DNA of 64,000 nt, from the NCBI GenBank assembly GCA_021234155.1, contig JAJEKV010000165.1, positions 994,001 through 1,058,000 of the forward strand, written 5' to 3'. The DNA is from Isoetes taiwanensis. Taxonomy: Eukaryota > Streptophyta > Lycopodiopsida > Isoetales > Isoetaceae. Shown piece after piece: positions 1-10,025 of this stretch (position 1 is the first letter of the stretch; each line of letters opens with the position of its first letter). Below the pieces are notes generated by a model. It worked only from the letters and a program-made list of their open reading frames with translations. It made no database searches and was not told the origin of the DNA. Both the position numbers and the translations under genes were made by a program.

Positions 1-99
1 TTGGGGCATGTATAACAAGAAAACTTGATATTGAAGCTATAATTTATTTACAAAAAAATTGTCTACACACTTTCACTGAAATTTTTTGATGCTTCCTGA

Positions 100-825
100 C
101 TATCTGACTTCAATTTCAGATAAATCAATGTCATTCCTACTCTGAGGGTTAGGGGAAGATCTACAATAGCCAGTGCTGCTAGAATTGTAAGGAACGCTGG
201 AACTAGTGGAAAATTGACTAATGCCACTGCTACTTGTAGTAGCAATGTTACTTGTGCTGTCAAATGGAGAATGCCAAGAACCTGGAATAATATGATCAGG
301 AATTGCAACTGACCCCTCAAGCATCTGCACTACACTATGCATGGAAGGCCTAACAGAACAATCAGCCTGGCTGCAAAGAACACCAACCTTTATAACCCTC
401 AAGACTTCCTCCAAATCTGATTCTTCGCGCACCCACGAATCCAATATGTCAATAAGATTTACAACACTCTTGTCATTCATCACATCCTTGTGCTTTCTGC
501 CACTTACAATCTGCATCAACAAAGTTCCAAAACTGCACACATCACTTCTATCAGTAATGGACTGACCCATTATCCATTCAGGTGCCAAGTAGCCAGGAGT
601 TCCAATCATTGTAGTGATCACACCACTTTGGTCTTTGTTGATAAGTTTAGCCAGTCCAAAATCAGAGATTTTTGATGAGAAATTTAAATTCGAAAGTATA
701 TTTTGTGGCTTAAGGTCTAGGTGAAGGACCTTGTCTATGCATTCATGGTGCATGTAAGCCAGACCCTTTGCAACACCTAATGTTATGTTCCAAATAGCCA
801 TTTCTCTAGCAGATTTTCTACAATG
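100..825 (-). pseudogene. Receptor-like kinase, C-lobe exon (G-type lectin/SD2-like family)
   Basis: This is the C-terminal part of a Ser/Thr receptor-like kinase. The catalytic loop reads HLDLKPQNIL, followed by DFGLAKL (Mg-binding) and the activation-segment end APEWIM. It then runs through the C-lobe to a Ser-rich tail that ends at the stop near 100. A plausible 3' splice site (CCATTGTAG) precedes AREMAIWNI near 825. The usual HRD/HCD of this family is HLD here, which is tolerated in some LRK10/SD2 kinases. The glycine-loop exon lies at 1573-1785 and the ectodomain exon at 17064-17645, all on the minus strand. The segment with the catalytic Lys and helix C, which should lie between the two kinase exons, is not recognisable, so I call it a pseudogene. 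Confidence 0.85.
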
Positions 826-940
826 GTGGACAGTGGGTAGCCGCACACATGCGAACTACCCACGAAAAATAAAGGGAAAATCCAATTATATCATTTGGAC
901 CCCAAAAAAATACAATGCTAATAGATGTGTGGCTGATGTA

Positions 941-1023
941 CCTGCCGAAAGCTTATCACCGGGATTAAAAAACCCCGCCCTTTCGGGTTTTCGAGGAAAA
1001 ACCCTAGTGATAAGCCTTCGGCA
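941..1023. repeat. Short foldback (imperfect hairpin) in the kinase relic
   Basis: GCCGAAAGCTTATCAC near 944 is mirrored by GTGATAAGCCTTCGGC near 1008, with a short inner region that also pairs (AACCCC against GGGTT). It sits between the two kinase exons where helix-C coding sequence is missing. It may be a small MITE. I saw no clear target-site duplication. Confidence 0.5.
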
Positions 1024-1572
1024 AGGGGCTTGGACAAACGTAAGGCATAGAAATCGCTCCCAAAAACCCCCGCATGGAGAAGACGAAACAGATCTCGCTC
1101 GCCAACCTGTACCTGCACATCACCAACACAACAAACGAAACAACACAAACATACCAGAGGATAGCATCACCCAGGGGGTGGAAAAAAAACATCATCCAGC
1201 GAGTGGAAGAAAAAACATGATAAACAGAAATTTGTGCACAATACAATAAATAAAGAAGGGGGGGGAGGGTGGGTTCAAAGAGAATAAGGTACTGCTGAGA
1301 GAAGAGGAAGCGCCGATGAGACGTTGATGCAGAACCGCGCCTAAAATAGCGAAACCCCAACCAGGAAGGGCATGCGCCGCATGCATGCATGCAAGACATG
1401 CATGCTCGCCCCATCCTAGAATGTCGATCCGATACCGTTTGACATATATTCATAAACTAGGATTCGGCTTGCGCCTTGAGCACAGTAGCCCAGAAGTCTG
1501 ACCACATTAAAATGATGAACTGTACCCAATATTGCACTTCAGAGGTGAATTCCTTCATACCCTTGCCTAGAA

Positions 1573-1965
1573 TTATCCAATTTTGTCAGTCACAATGATC
1601 CCATCTGATAACTTGCCCTTATAAACTGTGCCAAATCCTCCAGCTCCTACAATCTGTAGAAATCCACCTGTCACACCTTCTATGCCTTTGTATGTAAATC
1701 TTTTCAACCCTACTTCTACAAGAGAATGCAACATTGCCTCTTCTTTTGCCCTGGTAGAGCCCCCTTTATCCTCCGTTTTTTCCATTCATCTTATCCTTCT
1801 TCTTAAGCATATAAGAGTCACTGTTGTAAATATTAGTGTAGGTATTACCAATCCCAGCACAAGGCCTATAACATAACCTTGCTTGGACTTGTTGAAATAT
1901 GTGTACCCTTGCCGTTGTATACTTTCTACCGTGAGAAAGGCAGTGAAGGTAGAATTATCAGCATT
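1573..1965 (-). pseudogene. Receptor-like kinase, transmembrane and glycine-loop exon with in-frame TGA
   Basis: Reading the minus strand from about 1965, the frame gives the end of the ectodomain (TFTAFLTVESIQRQG), then a hydrophobic transmembrane run (GYVIGLVLGLVIPTLIF...) followed by basic residues (CLRRRIR). An in-frame TGA follows at 1786-1788. The same frame then continues as MEKTEDKGG..., KRFTYKGIEG and the nucleotide-binding loop VGAGGFGTVYKG. The order is normal for a G-type lectin receptor kinase. The stop falls exactly between the membrane anchor and the kinase, so only a membrane stub could be made. The frame ends at 1573, before a recognisable catalytic VAVK motif. The TGA is compatible with a CGA-to-TGA transition. 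Confidence 0.8.
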
Positions 1966-1974
1966 ATATTGTAG

Positions 1975-2199
1975 AGTCTGTTTGGGAAGTTATTCATGCA
2001 TATTCTGGAGGAATTGAATTCTCTACTTCGAGAATTGGAAATTCTCCCAATATTCCACCTAGCTTTAATAGGCTATGGAATAAGCATTTCAAGCATGTGA
2101 CTATAGCAACTTTAAACAACTTTTCAAAGTGCAATTTATGTGCTAAGTTGAAGGAGACTCTTGATAAGACTGTGCAAAGTTGAAGGATACTCTTGATAA
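1975..2199 (+). pseudogene. DUF7869-type transposase-like relic, upstream part
   Basis: In one + frame this reads EVIHAYSGGIEFSTS..., then FNRLWNKHFKHVTIATL and FSKCNLCAKLKETLDKTVQ, with a CxxC pair. The order resembles the pre-catalytic zinc region of the large transposase-derived families (DUF7869 type) found in plants and algae. The reading continues on the far side of the chromovirus at 15307 with the repeated word GATAAGACTGTGCAA and LSQRARIREHMEEH. A 32-bp tandem duplication at 2140-2199 breaks the frame. The family name rests mainly on the downstream half (15841-16200). Confidence 0.5.
2195..2199. repeat. Target-site duplication GATAA (left) of chromovirus element 1
   Basis: GATAA directly precedes the LTR start TGTGACG at 2200. 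The same GATAA follows the other LTR end (CGTCACA) at 15307-15311. A 5-bp duplication is the usual size for Ty3/gypsy integration. Confidence 0.9.
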
Positions 2200-3801
2200 T
2201 GTGACGCTCCCTGAACATATACGACCCTCGGCCGTATACATACGGGGACTTTCCCCTCCCATGGCAACCAACTTGCCATAAGCAGGGCCCTCCATCTGAC
2301 TCGGGCCGTCTATAATAAGACGCTCAAGTGAAGGACACAGAGGGGTCATTCGGCCCACGCCTTCAATGGGCGCCTACGTCGCGGAAGCATGAATACAAGG
2401 GTTAGCACACAGCATAAATCACATATAAATAACCACCACGAAGGGTGGCATATCCATCCAAATACCAACGGCAAAGAATGCGCATCTTAACCTAGGAAAA
2501 CACCCCAAACCTCAGGTTCTACCCCGGCTCAGACTCCAGTGAGGATCGACTGACGGTTGGGCCTCAAGAGATCAGCAGACCGAGTCTTGGCATGGCGTTG
2601 GCTGGCATAGAACATCGGCTAGGGTTGTCCGCTCCATCCGCCCCTCCTATGCACACTTTGCAGATGGGTCAATTCACGCTATGGCTTCGCTATAGCCTTC
2701 CGGAGACGCAAGCTCGAGGCATCACCCTGCTGAGCCTACTCCAGGGTTCATGAAGCCCCTCCCGATGAGGCAGTCGGGGAAGCGTCCCCTTCCGAATCAC
2801 GGTGGTTCCATGGGTGAGCTAGAGAATACGTGCGCGCATCAGCGACCCCGCATCCGTGCCCGACTTACTCACCCTAAATCTACTCAAAGTGCAAGGTGCC
2901 CCATACGGGTCACACCACTACACCCAGGGAGTGTCAGACCCATACCCGGCCCTCTACGTGACCGGCTATCAGGCCTAGCTCACTGTAGGAGTCTCAGGAG
3001 CCTTTTATGTTCGTGCAAGACCCCACCTCCACTTCACCACCAGGAAATTCCTTATCGGTGCTAAGCCAGTCCATAGCATCTATGACCCGGTGGGCTCTTG
3101 TGCCTGGCCGCAATTAATCGGGATAATATAGGGCTCTATCTAGGAGCATACTACAATAAATGGGCTCGGGAGGTCTCTACCCCCTTAATTCCCCCATTTC
3201 GAGTAATACTAGGCCAAGAACCATCAATCCATCCTTTACGAGCAAAACCAGAATCAGAATATAAAGAGAACTTACCTTTACAATCAAGGGTTAGTTCCTA
3301 CGAGTAAAACACAAAGAGAACAGACCAACAACCCAAACAGGTGCCCAACAGGGGCGCTATCCTAGAATTCACAACTACACTAGCCACCCACCTGTGTTTC
3401 TGCTGGACCCGTTGTCATTGGGGATTTCCATCGAAGGGTGGCGTCCAACTGCTCAAGGTGGCGCTCAGCTCTGGTCACAAGGGTGGCGCTCCACTGCTCA
3501 AGGTGAGTTGTGGCTGATATGGGGGTGGTGATCCACCTTATTGATCCCAATTAGCATTACCATGTTAGCCAATCGAGGGTGGCCACGTGGCGCCTTCCCA
3601 AACCATAATTAACTTAATTATGGCTTTTAATTATTAGTTCCTTAGTTATAGGTTATTATCCTTAATAATTAAATTAGCATAGCTAATTTAATCCCTTTTA
3701 AGTCAACCCCCTAGGTTCCCATACCCCATGGTGGCGTATCTATATTCGGTGTCGTGTCAACGTATTTATACTTATACCGTATAAATACTTGGAACGTCAC
3801 A
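2200..3801 (-). repeat. 3' LTR of element 1 (left copy)
   Basis: 1602 bp, TG...CA ends, nearly the same as 13681-15306. It lacks about 34 bp present in the other copy after GGGATTTCCATC. Many of the other differences are small and sit at CG-containing sites. Confidence 0.95.
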
Positions 3802-3814
3802 TTCTCCCCTCCTT
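3802..3814 (-). other. Polypurine tract of element 1
   Basis: On the minus strand AAGGAGGGGAGAA abuts the LTR start exactly. This is the expected plus-strand DNA priming site. Confidence 0.85.
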
Positions 3815-4373
3815 AGAAATAATGCTGTCCTCAGCATTGGGGTTAGATACAAATATAATAAATGACACTTTGAAGGAAGGGAATTCCTTATTTCAGAATG
3901 TAATATATTAAAACTTTCAAGTTTACAACAGTTTAAGCACCAAAGTGCAGTTCAGATACTTATCATAATTATAAAGTGGAAGGACCAAAGTCCAAGATCA
4001 ACATCAGTGGAACAACAAACAGAACATGTAGATAACATAAAGCGAAGAAGTCGGGTCATCAGCAACCCTCTAACATGGACAGGTCACATACTGCTCACTG
4101 GCCTGCACATGTTAATATATCAGTCCGTATAATAAAATAATTAGGTTGTGGTTGAAGGGTCCACCCCCTATAAGAAATAAACGAAAATGTATCTACAAGG
4201 AACCTATCATGCCTATGGTTTGCAATTCATTCCTATTGTAGCCAAGATGAATGCGGCTATGAACTACATGCTTTACAAGCAGTTCGTGGTCGTGTCCACA
4301 TTGACAGTACACCACGTCCTAAGGAACACGAAGGTGATCCCATCATCGGTAACTGTTGTTAACTACGATGCAT
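3815..4373 (-). other. 3' untranslated region of element 1
   Basis: About 560 bp between the pol stop and the polypurine tract. I see no coding feature here. Confidence 0.6.
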
Positions 4374-5537
4374 CTACCCCTCTACTGATTCTCGGCGAAT
4401 CAAGTCTTCAAGCTTACCGCCGGGAGCGGGGTTGATAGCATCGTTGATGGTGCGGCCTTGAGATGCGCGCATAAAGTCTGGATAGTGTTTCTCAAGGTCT
4501 GTTTCCATCACCCACGTAGCGTCCTCCACTGGCAAGTGCTTCCACTTGACCAAGTATTGCAACTTTTGGGTCCTCCGGGTCTCTTTATAAGCCCGATCAA
4601 GGAGAGCTTCAGGCACTATCTCCAGCTGCTCCTCTGTCATTTCGAGGAGGGTCGGGGTTTCCAAAACCTCCTCTGGATCAGGGGTGTGTTGTTTCAGAAG
4701 ACTCACGTGAAAGACCTTGTGGATCTTCAAGCGGGGCGGCAGATCCAAGCGATATGCCTGTTCTCCAATACGCTCAATAATTTTGAATGGTCCGGCCCAT
4801 CTGGGTGCCAACTTCTTGCAGTTACCAATTTTAAGCTTGGCTTGTTTCACTTTGATCTTAAGCCAAACTAATTCGCCCACTTGGAAGACTCGTGGGGTTC
4901 TGTGTTTATCTGCTACACTTTTCTGACGACTGCGTGCAGCTAACAAGTAACCACGAACTTCTTCAACCAAGGCCTGCATTTCCAAAAGGAGTTGTTGAGA
5001 GACCTCCACTTTAGAAATAGGGTTATGCCAGGTGTCTGGAGTAAGGCATTGATAACCATAGTTTATCATGAAAGGAGACATTCTGGAAGACTCCTGTTTC
5101 ATACTGTTATAGGCAAACTCGACCAGATAAACATAGTCAGCCCATTGGGATTGCTTACTCCACACATAACTTCGTAGCATATCCTCTATAATACGATTGG
5201 TACGTTCTGTCTGACCATCCGTCTGCGGATGATAAGCTGTACTCATAGCAAGCTTGGTCTGGATGGTGGCGAAGAAATCTTTCCAGAATGCACTTACAAA
5301 TTTGGGATCCCGGTCAGATACAATAACCCGTGGCATTCCGTGCAACCTGAAGATCTCCTTTGCGAAGAGCAAGGCGGTGTCGAAGGCGGTGTCGGTGGTA
5401 CGACATGGCAAGAAGTGAGCCATTTTTGACAATTTGTCGACGACCACCATTAGTGCATCATAGCCACGGAGAGTACGTGGAAGGCCCACAATGAAATCCA
5501 TGGTTGTTACTTCCCACTTTGCGTTGGGCACATCCAG
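4374..5537 (-). pseudogene. Element 1 integrase core and chromodomain
   Basis: The catalytic core of a retroviral-type integrase (RNase-H fold, D,D-35-E): first Asp in TTMDFIVGLP, second in VSDRDPKF, and the Glu region around YHPQTDGQTERTNR. A C-terminal domain follows, with GELVWLKIK and WAGPFKIIERIG (GPY/F-type). It ends in a chromodomain with YLVKWKHLPVEDATWV and acidic and aromatic residues around it. Chromodomains in this position are known to bind modified histone tails and steer integration. A TAG at 5538-5540 separates this part from the zinc-binding half in the same frame (expected GELQPLD), so the product would be cut within integrase. Confidence 0.93.
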
Positions 5538-5540
5538 AGG

Positions 5541-7453
5541 CTATAGCTCTCCTGGAACTCTTAGTTGCTCCGCCTTGGTTTGCTGACACACTTGACACTG
5601 CTTAATGTATCTAGCAATATCCTTCTTCATCGAAGGCCAAAAATAACTAGAGCGGATCTTGAAGTAGGTCTTCATAAACCCTGCATGACCCGCTATAGGA
5701 CTGTTGTGTGTGTCATGGAGGATTAACTTACGCACTCCGGAAGTATGAGGTACACACAACTTATCCTTGTGATACAACAAATTGCCCTCTTTCTTATATG
5801 AACGGAAAGCTTCGCGTTCTTTATCTGTGCGTGCCTCCTTATTCAGACTACTCCAAATTTCACAGAACTCAGGATCCGTAGCCAAGGTCTGTTGTACCTG
5901 TTTCCCAAACTCACTGGTGAGGGTAGAAATTGCATTACAATGGGTTCGGGTTACCAAGGGATGGCGTGACAATGCATCCGCAACCACATTGTGCTTGCCA
6001 GGCTTATACATGATCTCAAAATCATATTCTTCGAGAAATTCCATCCATCTCCTCTGACGGAGGTTGAGATTCGGTTGGGTGGATAAATAACGGAGACTTT
6101 GGTGATCCGTGTCCAACTGGAATCTTCTACCAAGGAGGTAGTGTCTCCATATTCGTAAGGCGCGAACAACAGCTAGCAATTCCTGATCATGGGTAGGATA
6201 GCGCTGTTCGGTCTCATTCATCTTCTTTGAATCATAGGCAATAACCCTCCCCTCCTGCATGAGGACTCCACCAGTGGCAATTTGACTGGCATCTGTGGCC
6301 ACCAGTTTATCCTTGTCAGGATCGGGCAACGTGAGAACGGGTGCTGACGTTAAGGCATCTTTAAGCTGCTGGAAACTTCCCTGAACCTTAGTCTTCCAGT
6401 GCTCCATCCAATCCTTCACCTTCTCATGCTTGGTAAGATTTGTAAGAGGTGCTGCAATCCTTGCAAAATCCTTTACAAATTTTCGATAGTATCCTGCTAA
6501 TCCCAAGAAACTTCGGACCTCGGAGACATTTTCTGGAATAGGCCATTCCCTTACGGCCTCTATTTTTGCCGGATCTGTAGCAATTCCCTCTGCAGAAATG
6601 ATATGGCCCAAATAATCAACCTTTGGAGTGGCAAACTTGCACTTAGAGAACTTGGCAAAAAGCTGATGACGTCTTAACTTTTGTAGGGCCAATTTAAGAT
6701 GTTTCTCATGCTCTTCCAGAGTCTTACTGTAGATGAGAATGTCGTCAAAGAAAATAACAACAAAATCATCCAAGTATCGGGGGCATTAGTTAATCCGAAA
6801 GGCATAACGGTAAACTCATAATGCCCATATCTAGTGCGAAAAGTAGATTTATGGATGTCCTCCTCTTTAATCCTTATCTGATGATATCCCGAGCGAAGAT
6901 CAATCTTTGAAAAATACTTGGCCCCTTGCAATTGATCCATTAGATCATCTGCCCTCGGCAAAGCATAGCGATTCTTGATGGTATGCTTGTTGAGTTGCCG
7001 ATAATCAATACACATTCTCAAGGAGCCGTCCTTTTTCTTTACAAAAAGAATAGGGGCGCCAAAAGGCGAAACGCCAGGTCGAATAAAACCTAGGTTTAGT
7101 AGCTCTTGAAGTTGCTTCTTAAGCTCTGCCAACTCTGGGGGACTCATACGGTACGGGGCCTTGCTGGTAGGCTTAGTACCTGGTTCTAAAGCTATCTCAC
7201 ATTCTACCCCTCTAAAAGGAGGAAGCTTCTGGATCTCGTCTGGGAAAAGATCGCTAAATTCATGGAGAATACTGGCAATCCCCCGTGGCAAGGTGTTGAT
7301 TACTTGGTTTTGCTTAGCATCTGACTCAATGGACGCAAGTCTAATAACGCAGAGAAGCTTTTGCTTGCGTATAGCTTTATCTAACTGTCGGATGGACATA
7401 GACTGCATGATAGGGTTGAATGGTTCACCTTTTATAGTTCTGCTGGGCTCCAT
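5541..7453 (-). pseudogene. Element 1 reverse transcriptase, RNase H and integrase zinc domain
   Basis: The order runs from 7453 downwards. RT fingers and palm: [32 protein letters not shown] (first catalytic Asp), MPFGLTNAP. Then [13 protein letters not shown] (FFDD in place of YxDD), DYLGH, and the connection region ending with RNase H motifs ([35 protein letters not shown]). Next is the HHCC integrase finger (HxxxxxGHAG ... CQVCQQTK). Between NAP (about 6783) and the FFDD segment about eleven expected codons (the ATFM...MN stretch) are missing and the frame changes, so the enzyme is broken at the palm. The frame overlap at 6674-6773 reflects this deletion. Confidence 0.93.
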
Positions 7454-7880
7454 TAGCTGCGTTGAAGGTAACTTCTCTCTTCTCGCAGTCTATGTTGGCT
7501 TTTGCAGATGCCAAGAATTCCATTCCAACAATGAGGTCGTATTTGCCAATATCCATTAACTCGGCACCCATAGCAACCGGTGCGCTGGCAACCGTGATCT
7601 TAATTGATTGATCATTTACTCATGAGTATGTCTAACCTTACCATCGGGCTAAAGTGACAGCGGGCCTCGGTCGCGTGACCTTAGGGTTTCCAGTTGTAGG
7701 ACCTGGGCCATTCTAGGAGAAGCAAAATTATGTGTACTCCCCGTATCCATAAGAATTACAAAAGGCTTACTGTCTACTTGGCCTATGGTGGAAATGACAA
7801 AAGCAGTGACTTTCAGCATTGCCGGTTTCTATAGTCGCAAGGATATGAGACGACTGCGTGAATGTACTTTCGGGGCGCCC
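7454..7880 (-). pseudogene. Element 1 aspartic protease region
   Basis: The minus strand at about 7723-7750 reads VILMDTGSTHNF, the active site of a retropepsin. Near 7500-7545 it reads GKYDLIVGMEFL, the conserved second half (usually DVILGMDWL). There is no single open frame across it, so the region has small frameshifts. It lies between the CCHC knuckle and RT as in all Ty3/gypsy elements. Confidence 0.8.
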
Positions 7881-7883
7881 TCA

Positions 7884-9139
7884 TCAATGAGGTAATGTTG
7901 ACTCAATATCGTCCCAGTCGAGGTCGGCCATGGCCAGCTGGGCAGTCTGGGTAACATATGGACAATTCTGCATGAAGTGTCCAGGCCTCATACACCTGTA
8001 GCATGCCTTATCTCGGCCTTGGTATGTTCTCCGCCTATTTAGGAATGGACTGTAAGAGGTTTCGAACTTCCTTACCAGCATTGTTCTGCTTATCTGGCAT
8101 GCTAAAAGCGACTTTCTTCTCCTGGCGACCGTAAGAGTTCTGCTGAGAGGGCCCCGGACTTGGAGAGCGGGGTTTGTAAGGTGTGGGCGGGCCGTGGCCG
8201 AGTAAGGAGCCGGGGCGCGATATCTTGATTCCTTGGTATGTCCTCCTCGAGGCTCAATGCTTTAGCCTCGGCCTCTGCAACTGATTTCGGGTCTATGGCC
8301 TTAACCATCCGTTTGATTGATGGTGCCAATCCCTCAATATAACCTTCTACTGCCCTTTTCTCATTCATACCGGGTACATACAGCCTCAAGCGCATAAACT
8401 CATCCGTGTAAGCCTGCACGGACATACTCTTCTGCTCCAACCTGTAGAAAGTCTGAATCTGTTGGCATTTGTGTGCACGGGGCACATAGTGCGATTTGAA
8501 GGCCTTGGCAAACTTTCTGAAGTTGCATCTACTCCTGTCCAGATGTTTGGCTCTGGCATAGCCCTTCCACCAAATACGGGCAGCTCCGGTAAGGTTTGTG
8601 GTGGCAACTTTTCCTGTATCCTTTTCTGTCATGCCATAAGACCTTCCGAACTCCTTCATTTCGTCCAACCAGGATTCGGCATTCAAGCCGCCTCTAGATT
8701 TCCCATCAAACTGGGCCAATTTCCTATTCTTCCATATACTAGTTATGGCTGTATCAACTGTCTTGCGGTACTCCTTATCTCGGCGCTTTGCATGGCCACC
8801 AGATGATGCGGATGATTCAGATGACACTGAAGTGGCAGACTTTGAGGAGGTGGCACTGTCTCTAGAGGAGCTCCGTCGGCGTTTAGACTGGGGCCTCTTT
8901 CGCGCAGGTACCGGGCTAGTTTGTGGTGGGGACGGCTGCTGTGTAGGCGGACTAGGCGGCAACGGAGGTAACTCCGGTCCGTCTTCTTGTACATGCTGTG
9001 GTGGGTTAGCATGCAACACATAGGCCTGTAACTCGCCTAGCTGTCTTTTCATTAGCATCAATTCTTGTTCGGGTGTTAACCGACTGGCGTTTGAGGGTGT
9101 CTGCCATGCGGCATTGCGTGCACCGTCTATATTAAACAT
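7884..9139 (-). pseudogene. Element 1 Gag with CCHC zinc knuckle
   Basis: 8102-9139 encodes a Gag capsid: a short N-terminus (MFNIDGARNAAWQT), a Pro- and Ser/Arg-rich linker, then the retrotransposon gag domain (LDEMKEFGRSYGM, AARIWWKGYARAKHL, FKSHYVPRAHKCQQI, YTDEFMRLRLYVPGM, VEGYIEGLAPSIK). After a frameshift near 8090, 7884-8081 holds the nucleic-acid-binding knuckle CYRCMRPGHFMQNC (CX2CX4HX4C). The start is chosen at 9139. A possible 3' splice site (TTTAATATAG) lies just inside it, so Gag might be made from a spliced RNA that removes the upstream accessory ORFs. That is inference. Confidence 0.9.
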
Positions 9140-9389
9140 ACGATGATGTAAGAAGAAGTACCATAACAGTAAGTGTCACAACAAGGTCATTTTAGGTAGT
9201 ATCGAGAAACACAAAGTGAACACGAAAAAGGACGGAAGATTCAAATTACAAGCGAAGTAACGGTTACATTAAAGAAGTTCATACTGGACTTGTATATAAA
9301 CTTATAGTTATATAATACATAAAGGGGCCTGATACAGGCCATTTCCTTATTTCATACTGAACATAGGAACACAAACGGGAGGATCCGGC

Positions 9390-9860
9390 TTAGGGGTTTG
9401 CAAAGGGATACATGACGGAATAGCGCACACTCTCACGCACAGCTCGGACGAGCTTGTAGCGTGCCCAAGCCTGGATGATAACGGGTTGATAATCCCAAGT
9501 GGGGCTAATGATGAGAAGGTTGAAAAGCCTCCGTAGCGCGTAGAAGATTTGCCAGAGGTGGTCATTGGCATCCTCGAAAGCTTCATGTCTGGACATATTC
9601 CAGTAGTCCCATGTGCGGCAGAGGGTCCATTTCAGATCATCAAAAGCCCGTTCTCGGAGGAGGGTAACTATCGCCATCCCCTTGTCCGGATCATATGGTT
9701 CTTCTGGCTCTGCAGGTTCCATCATCTCTTCTCCACTTTCTCGCTCCGGATACTCTCCGTACCTTTGCCCGTAATCTTGTTCAGGGGGTCCCTGGTCATC
9801 CCTCAATATCTGTTCCGTAATCCTCTCCTCGTACTCCTCTAGTGTTTCTTCTGCAAAACG
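9390..9860 (-). CDS. Element 1 ORF C: small acidic protein, possible divergent H2B-like fold
   Basis: About 155 residues with no clear ATG; the frame is open from about 9860, after a possible acceptor TTTTGCAG. The N-terminal half is acidic and polar (EEPYDPDKG). The C-terminal half is helical: AFDDLKWTLCRTW, then HLWQIFYALRRLFNLLI, then YKLVRAVRESVRYSV. The helix lengths and order (short, long, short, C-terminal helix) match an H2B histone fold by eye. A gapless pairing puts WQIF against the NDIF of H2B, but identities are few. It lies between ORF B and gag. I find no counterpart in element 2. It could equally be an unrelated helical protein. Confidence 0.35.
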   Translation of the reverse strand, partial: RFAEETLEEYEERITEQILRDDQGPPEQDYGQRYGEYPERESGEEMMEPAEPEEPYDPDKGMAIVTLLRERAFDDLKWTLCRTWDYWNMSRHEAFEDANDHLWQIFYALRRLFNLLIISPTWDYQPVIIQAWARYKLVRAVRESVRYSVMYPFANP

Positions 9861-10025
9861 GCGGAATGAGTATATAGTACCAACTATATATCATGGAAGA
9901 GAATTATTCAAATTGATATTGGCATTATGTATTGAATTGATACAATAAACAGTAATCACATCACGAGTGATAACCATGGTTTAAAACAACAGTGATTTCA
10001 AATGCAAAGTACATAACACAATAAT

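Noticed and set aside
2750-3307. Short + ORFs in the LTRs (also 14226-15017)
   Set aside because: Non-coding LTR sequence; the same frames differ between the two LTR copies.
8745-9023. + strand ORF opposite gag of element 1
   Set aside because: Shadow of the Pro/Ser-rich gag linker with no motif.
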